Shown here: positions 38,951 to 42,069 of the stretch, in pieces
How positions within the stretch are numbered: the stretch's first letter is position 1
How the letters are laid out: every line of letters starts with the position of its first letter
Origin: JASFWK01 sp050049355
Lineage (GTDB): Bacteria > Chloroflexota > Anaerolineae > B4-G1 > DUEL01
NCBI GenBank assembly: GCA_050049355.1
Contig: JASFWK010000009.1
Coordinates: 1-42,069 of the forward strand
Direction of reading: 5' to 3'
DNA length: 42,069 nucleotides
Translations under genes and position numbers: made by a program
The notes under the pieces: generated by a model
The model's database searches: none
The model's input: the letters and a program-made list of their open reading frames with translations, nothing else
What the model was told of the DNA's origin: nothing

Positions 38951-41173
38951 ATGACTGAGCAATTGGAGGGCAACGTCGAGCGGGTGACCTACTACAGCGA
39001 GGAGACCGGCTACGCGGTCATTCGCTTGGCCGTCCCCGGACGGCCCGATCTGGTCACGGTAGTGGGACACCTGCCCGAGCTCCAGCCCGGGGAGCGACTG
39101 CAGCTGGAAGGGGTGTGGACCACGCACAGCCAATATGGCCGCCAGTTCAAGGCGGAGCAATGCAAGCAAGTATTGCCCGCCACCGCCGAGGGCATCCGCC
39201 GCTACCTGGGCTCGGGGCTCATCAAGGGGGTGGGTCCAGTTACTGCCGCACGCATTGTGGACCATTTCGGCACCGACGCCCTCGACGTACTGGATCAGGA
39301 TCCACAGCGGCTGCGCGAGGTGCGAGGGGTTGGCCCCAAGCGAGCCGCCTCCGTCGCCCGTGCGTGGGAGGCACAAAGGGAGATCCGCAACGTGATGCTC
39401 TTTCTTCAGAGCCACGGCGTCACCACCGGTCTTGCTGTGAAGATCTACAAGACCTACGAGGACGAGGCGTTACAGGTGGTGCAGGAAGATCCCTATCAGC
39501 TGGCCCGGGACGTTTGGGGGATAGGCTTCAAGACCGCCGACAAGATCGCCCGCAACCTGGGACTTCCGTCCGACGCTCCCTCCCGCATCCAGGCCGGCGT
39601 GGCCTACGTCTTGAGCCAGATGGCCGAGGAGGGGCACGTCTACGTGCCCCAGGAGGAACTAGTGGCAGAGGCGGCACGACTGTTGGAGGTCAACCCCGCG
39701 CAGATAGCGCCGGCCATCGACGAACTCGACGCCGAGGAGGTAGTGTGGCGGGAAGAGTTGGTCTATCCCACCACCGAGGGGGAGAGCGGCAGCAGCGAGG
39801 AATCGCCTCGCACGGCGGTGCAAGAAGAACCAGCGGTCTACCTCGCCCCCTTCTACTACGGCGAGGTAGGAACCGCTGGCCGGCTACGGGCGATGGCCGA
39901 AAGTCCCGCCACCCGGCTAGCCCCTTTCCGCAGCGTGGACTGGGATGCGCTGCTGGCCCAGATCACCCGGAACTCCACCATCGAACTCTCGCCCGAACAG
40001 CGGGAGGCCGTTCAAGCGGCCCTCACTCACAAGGTGACCGTACTCACCGGCGGTCCCGGCACCGGCAAGACCGTCACGGTACGCACCATTATCGCGGCGC
40101 TGGAGGCGCTGGGAAGGCGGTACGCCCTCTGCGCGCCCACCGGTCGAGCTGCAAAGCGCCTCTCGGAGGCCACGGGGCACGCGGCCCAGACCATCCACCG
40201 CCTCCTGGAGTACTCCCCCCGGGAGGGGTTCCGCCGAGACGAGAGGAATTCCCTCCCGGCGGACCTCTTGATCGTGGACGAGGCCTCCATGCTCGACCTC
40301 CTGCTGGCCAACCACCTGCTCAAGGCAGTGGACCCGGCAGCGCATCTGCTGCTGGTGGGCGATGTTGACCAGCTGCCGTCAGTGGGGGCGGGGGACGTCC
40401 TGCGGGATATCATCCGGTCAGGGCAGGCGAAGGTGGTCCGCCTGACCCACATCTTCCGTCAAGCGGTTGAGAGCGGCATCGTCATCAACGCCCACCGCAT
40501 CAACCGAGGACAGTCCCCTGTTCTCAACAAATTCGACGACTTCTACTTCTTCACCAAGGAGGATCCTCAGGAGGCGGCAAACCTGCTGGTGGACATCGTG
40601 GTGCGGCGGATCCCTCAGAAATTCGGTCTCGACCCCGTCGACGACGTGCAGGTGCTGGCGCCGATGTACCGAGGAGCTTGCGGCGTTACGAACCTGAACG
40701 CGAGCTTGCAGGAGGCCCTCAATCCAGCACGGCCCAACCGTCCGGAGCGGCGCCTGGGAGGACGGGCGTTCCGGGTGGGGGACAAGGTGATGCAGGTGCG
40801 CAACAACTACGTTCTCGACGTGTATAATGGCGACATCGGCCGGGTAACGGACATAGACGGTGTTGACCAGACGCTGACGGTGAGATTGGACGAGCGCCCC
40901 GTGATCTACGACTGGGGCGAGGTCGACGAACTGGTACACGCCTTCGCCATCTCGGTCCACAAGAGCCAGGGGAGCGAGTACCCGGCGGTGGTGATGCCGA
41001 TGCTGACCCAACACTATATCATGCTCCAGCGCAATTTGCTCTACACAGCCATCTCGCGGGCCGAGCGAATGGTCGTGCTGGTGGGGACGCGCAAAGCCAT
41101 AGCCATCGCCGTGCGCAACAACCGCGTTGCACGGCGGCACAGTGGCCTCAGCATTCGTCTGAGAGAGGCCTGA
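38951..41173 (+). CDS. recD2: RecD2-type ATP-dependent DNA helicase
   Basis: The 740-aa SF1 5'-3' helicase has the RecD2 N-terminus (LEGNVERVTYYSEETGYAVI), helix-hairpin-helix segments (YLGSGLIKGVGPVTAARIV, REVRGVGPKRAASVARAW), Walker A VLTGGPGTGKTVTVRT, motif Ia CAPTGRAAKRLSEATG, Walker B LLIVDEASMLDL, LLLVGDVDQLPSVGAGDVLR, and the C-terminal AFAISVHKSQGSEYPAVVMP and LLYTAISRAERMVVLVG. RecD2 works outside RecBCD in DNA repair and fork protection. Length is normal for the family. No recB or recC is near. Confidence 0.95.
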   Translation: MTEQLEGNVERVTYYSEETGYAVIRLAVPGRPDLVTVVGHLPELQPGERLQLEGVWTTHSQYGRQFKAEQCKQVLPATAEGIRRYLGSGLIKGVGPVTAARIVDHFGTDALDVLDQDPQRLREVRGVGPKRAASVARAWEAQREIRNVMLFLQSHGVTTGLAVKIYKTYEDEALQVVQEDPYQLARDVWGIGFKTADKIARNLGLPSDAPSRIQAGVAYVLSQMAEEGHVYVPQEELVAEAARLLEVNPAQIAPAIDELDAEEVVWREELVYPTTEGESGSSEESPRTAVQEEPAVYLAPFYYGEVGTAGRLRAMAESPATRLAPFRSVDWDALLAQITRNSTIELSPEQREAVQAALTHKVTVLTGGPGTGKTVTVRTIIAALEALGRRYALCAPTGRAAKRLSEATGHAAQTIHRLLEYSPREGFRRDERNSLPADLLIVDEASMLDLLLANHLLKAVDPAAHLLLVGDVDQLPSVGAGDVLRDIIRSGQAKVVRLTHIFRQAVESGIVINAHRINRGQSPVLNKFDDFYFFTKEDPQEAANLLVDIVVRRIPQKFGLDPVDDVQVLAPMYRGACGVTNLNASLQEALNPARPNRPERRLGGRAFRVGDKVMQVRNNYVLDVYNGDIGRVTDIDGVDQTLTVRLDERPVIYDWGEVDELVHAFAISVHKSQGSEYPAVVMPMLTQHYIMLQRNLLYTAISRAERMVVLVGTRKAIAIAVRNNRVARRHSGLSIRLREA

Positions 41174-41534
41174 TCAACAGAGCACGCTTCTCTCCTCCCA
41201 TCCATCAGACGACGGATGTGCCCTGCAAGGGAGCCCCGAGTGTGCCTGACCCCTTTCATACGATCCCCGTAGTCCATTCATCACCCACCCGTAGCCTTTG
41301 CGTTCACCAAACGTCAGGCAGGCGTCATCGCTCCATCCAGTACTTCCCGCTGACCTGTGTTACCCTACATTTGCCGGTCAAGCCAGGCTCCAGGCTGCCC
41401 ACCTCCCGATCGAGGTGGAGAGACGGGCCTGTTGAGCGGGCAGGCGGAGCTCTCCGCTGGCTGGAGGTACCGCACGGACGCCCACCAGCGGAGGTTGGTA
41501 CAGGTGTGATACTCTGGACGGAAGAGGTGAGTTA
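41174..41534. other. Gene-free stretch after recD2
   Basis: I see no convincing gene, hairpin or promoter in these 361 nt. An open frame of 105 codons (41218-41535) has no ribosome site and reads as low-complexity Pro/Arg/Ser-rich sequence. Confidence 0.4.
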
Positions 41535-41723
41535 GTGAAGGCTCACACCATAGGATACCTGCTCTGCGGTGCTGTCTTCGCCACGCTACTGGTCACCACC
41601 ATTCTGCCAAACCTCTCAGGACGCACCGTCCCGCCCGTGGCGGCGGTGACCTATGCGGCGTTGGGAGGGGGTGCGGTGCTTCTGGGCGGCGCAGCGTGGG
41701 GCACAGCCTTTGGAGAGCGGTGA
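41535..41723 (+). CDS. Small membrane protein, 62 aa, two helices
   Basis: The short protein has hydrophobic segments IGYLLCGAVFATLLVTTIL and VAAVTYAALGGGAVLLGGAA separated by a polar loop (PNLSGRTVPP). It has no family I recognise. GTG 41535 is preceded by GGAAGAGGTGAG, a good ribosome site, which is the main support for a real gene. No partner genes follow in the window. Confidence 0.5.
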   Translation: MKAHTIGYLLCGAVFATLLVTTILPNLSGRTVPPVAAVTYAALGGGAVLLGGAAWGTAFGER

Positions 41724-42069
41724 GCTAAGCATACAGCCCTTCAGCGCTTCCCACTGGACGTGGTGCTCCCATGCGGCCAAAGTGCCTGCAGAGGCAGTGG
41801 TCTGTCGGCCGTTCCCAAGCGGGTCCGGGATTGACCTCTCTCACGCGTTACCTTCAGTTCCCGTGTACGAGCGGAGAAGGTCGCACCCGCCGTGCATCGT
41901 CGGGGCTTTCGGGCACGTCGGCAACAGGCAAGGGAAGGGTCGCTCCTGATTCGTAGTCTTGGCAGCTCAGAATCCCAACACATCGCAGCGGTTGACTAGC
42001 TACCGGACAGTTTGGCCTAGCGTCGAGCCGAGGCGCTGATCGAGTGATCGAGCTTCGCTCGATCGTATC
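41724..42069. other. Right-end gene-free stretch with a palindrome
   Basis: There is no convincing gene. GATCGAGC-TTC-GCTCGATC (42046-42064) is a perfect 8-bp hairpin without a T-run, preceded by a direct repeat of GATCGAG (42038-42044). It may be the terminator or operator of something beyond the edge. Confidence 0.4.

Noticed and set aside
41218..41535. Open frame of 105 codons after recD2
   Set aside because: No ribosome site, Pro/Arg/Ser-rich random-looking composition, no family motif. It runs into the start of the better-supported 62-aa gene.
1..42069. tRNA, rRNA or riboswitch genes
   Set aside because: No T-loop/CCA-like cloverleaf, rRNA segment or known riboswitch core was recognised by eye. 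A covariance-model scan could not be run.

Overview
The window looks like a piece of a GC-rich bacterial chromosome, most probably Chloroflexota (Anaerolineae-like). This is inferred from gene content: a bacterial translin homologue beside a Cas4-like nuclease and a DUF3467 protein, single-protein LCP and Wzz/BY-kinase polysaccharide machinery, and a long-form RmlA. Taxonomy was not tested. Promoters read as ordinary sigma-70 boxes (TTGnnn, 17 bp, TATAAT-like). I found no tRNA, rRNA, CRISPR array or intact insertion sequence.

Layout. 1-6335 (+): the 3' part of a PHP/AlbA_2 protein cut by the window edge, an MFS transporter, a 65-codon reverse-transcriptase remnant, a 449-aa protein of unknown function and an ArnT/PMT-like membrane glycosyltransferase. 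6414-7556 (-): acyl-CoA dehydrogenase. 7977-10432 (+): an LCP cell-wall ligase overlapping a sugar-nucleotide epimerase/reductase by 4 nt. 10604-12108 (+): a small membrane protein, then infC (apparent ATC start) and rplT with no rpmI between them. 12248-19564 (+): Rmd-like reductase, Gmd, phosphohexomutase, TatD, long-chain polyprenyl diphosphate synthase, GT2 glycosyltransferase and a YhhN-family membrane protein. Together these supply GDP-deoxysugar, a lipid carrier precursor and a transferase for surface glycans.

19585-23018 (-): a tight cluster of DUF3467, translin, two in-frame halves of a membrane-anchored Cas4-like nuclease, a nitrilase-superfamily amidohydrolase and an inositol-monophosphatase-like enzyme. 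Most junctions overlap by 8-14 nt. This is the best candidate for an undescribed system. 23198-23902 (-) is a tandem thioredoxin with a dead first domain. 24087-30772 holds GH31 alpha-glucosidase (+), guaB (-), and a Nudix / alpha-beta hydrolase / Nudix operon (+).

30834-38372 (-): a seven-gene block read from right to left: GT4 glycosyltransferase, two Wzz-like chain-length proteins, BY-kinase-like ATPase, RmlA, a membrane-anchored endonuclease/exonuclease/phosphatase-family protein and a YbdK-type carboxylate-amine ligase. The first five form an exopolysaccharide module. 38373-38950 is intergenic and holds a strongly folded element flanked by two promoters that should make nearly leaderless mRNAs (GT4 leftward, RecD2 rightward). 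38951-41173 (+) is RecD2 helicase, followed by a 62-aa two-helix membrane protein and a gene-free right end.
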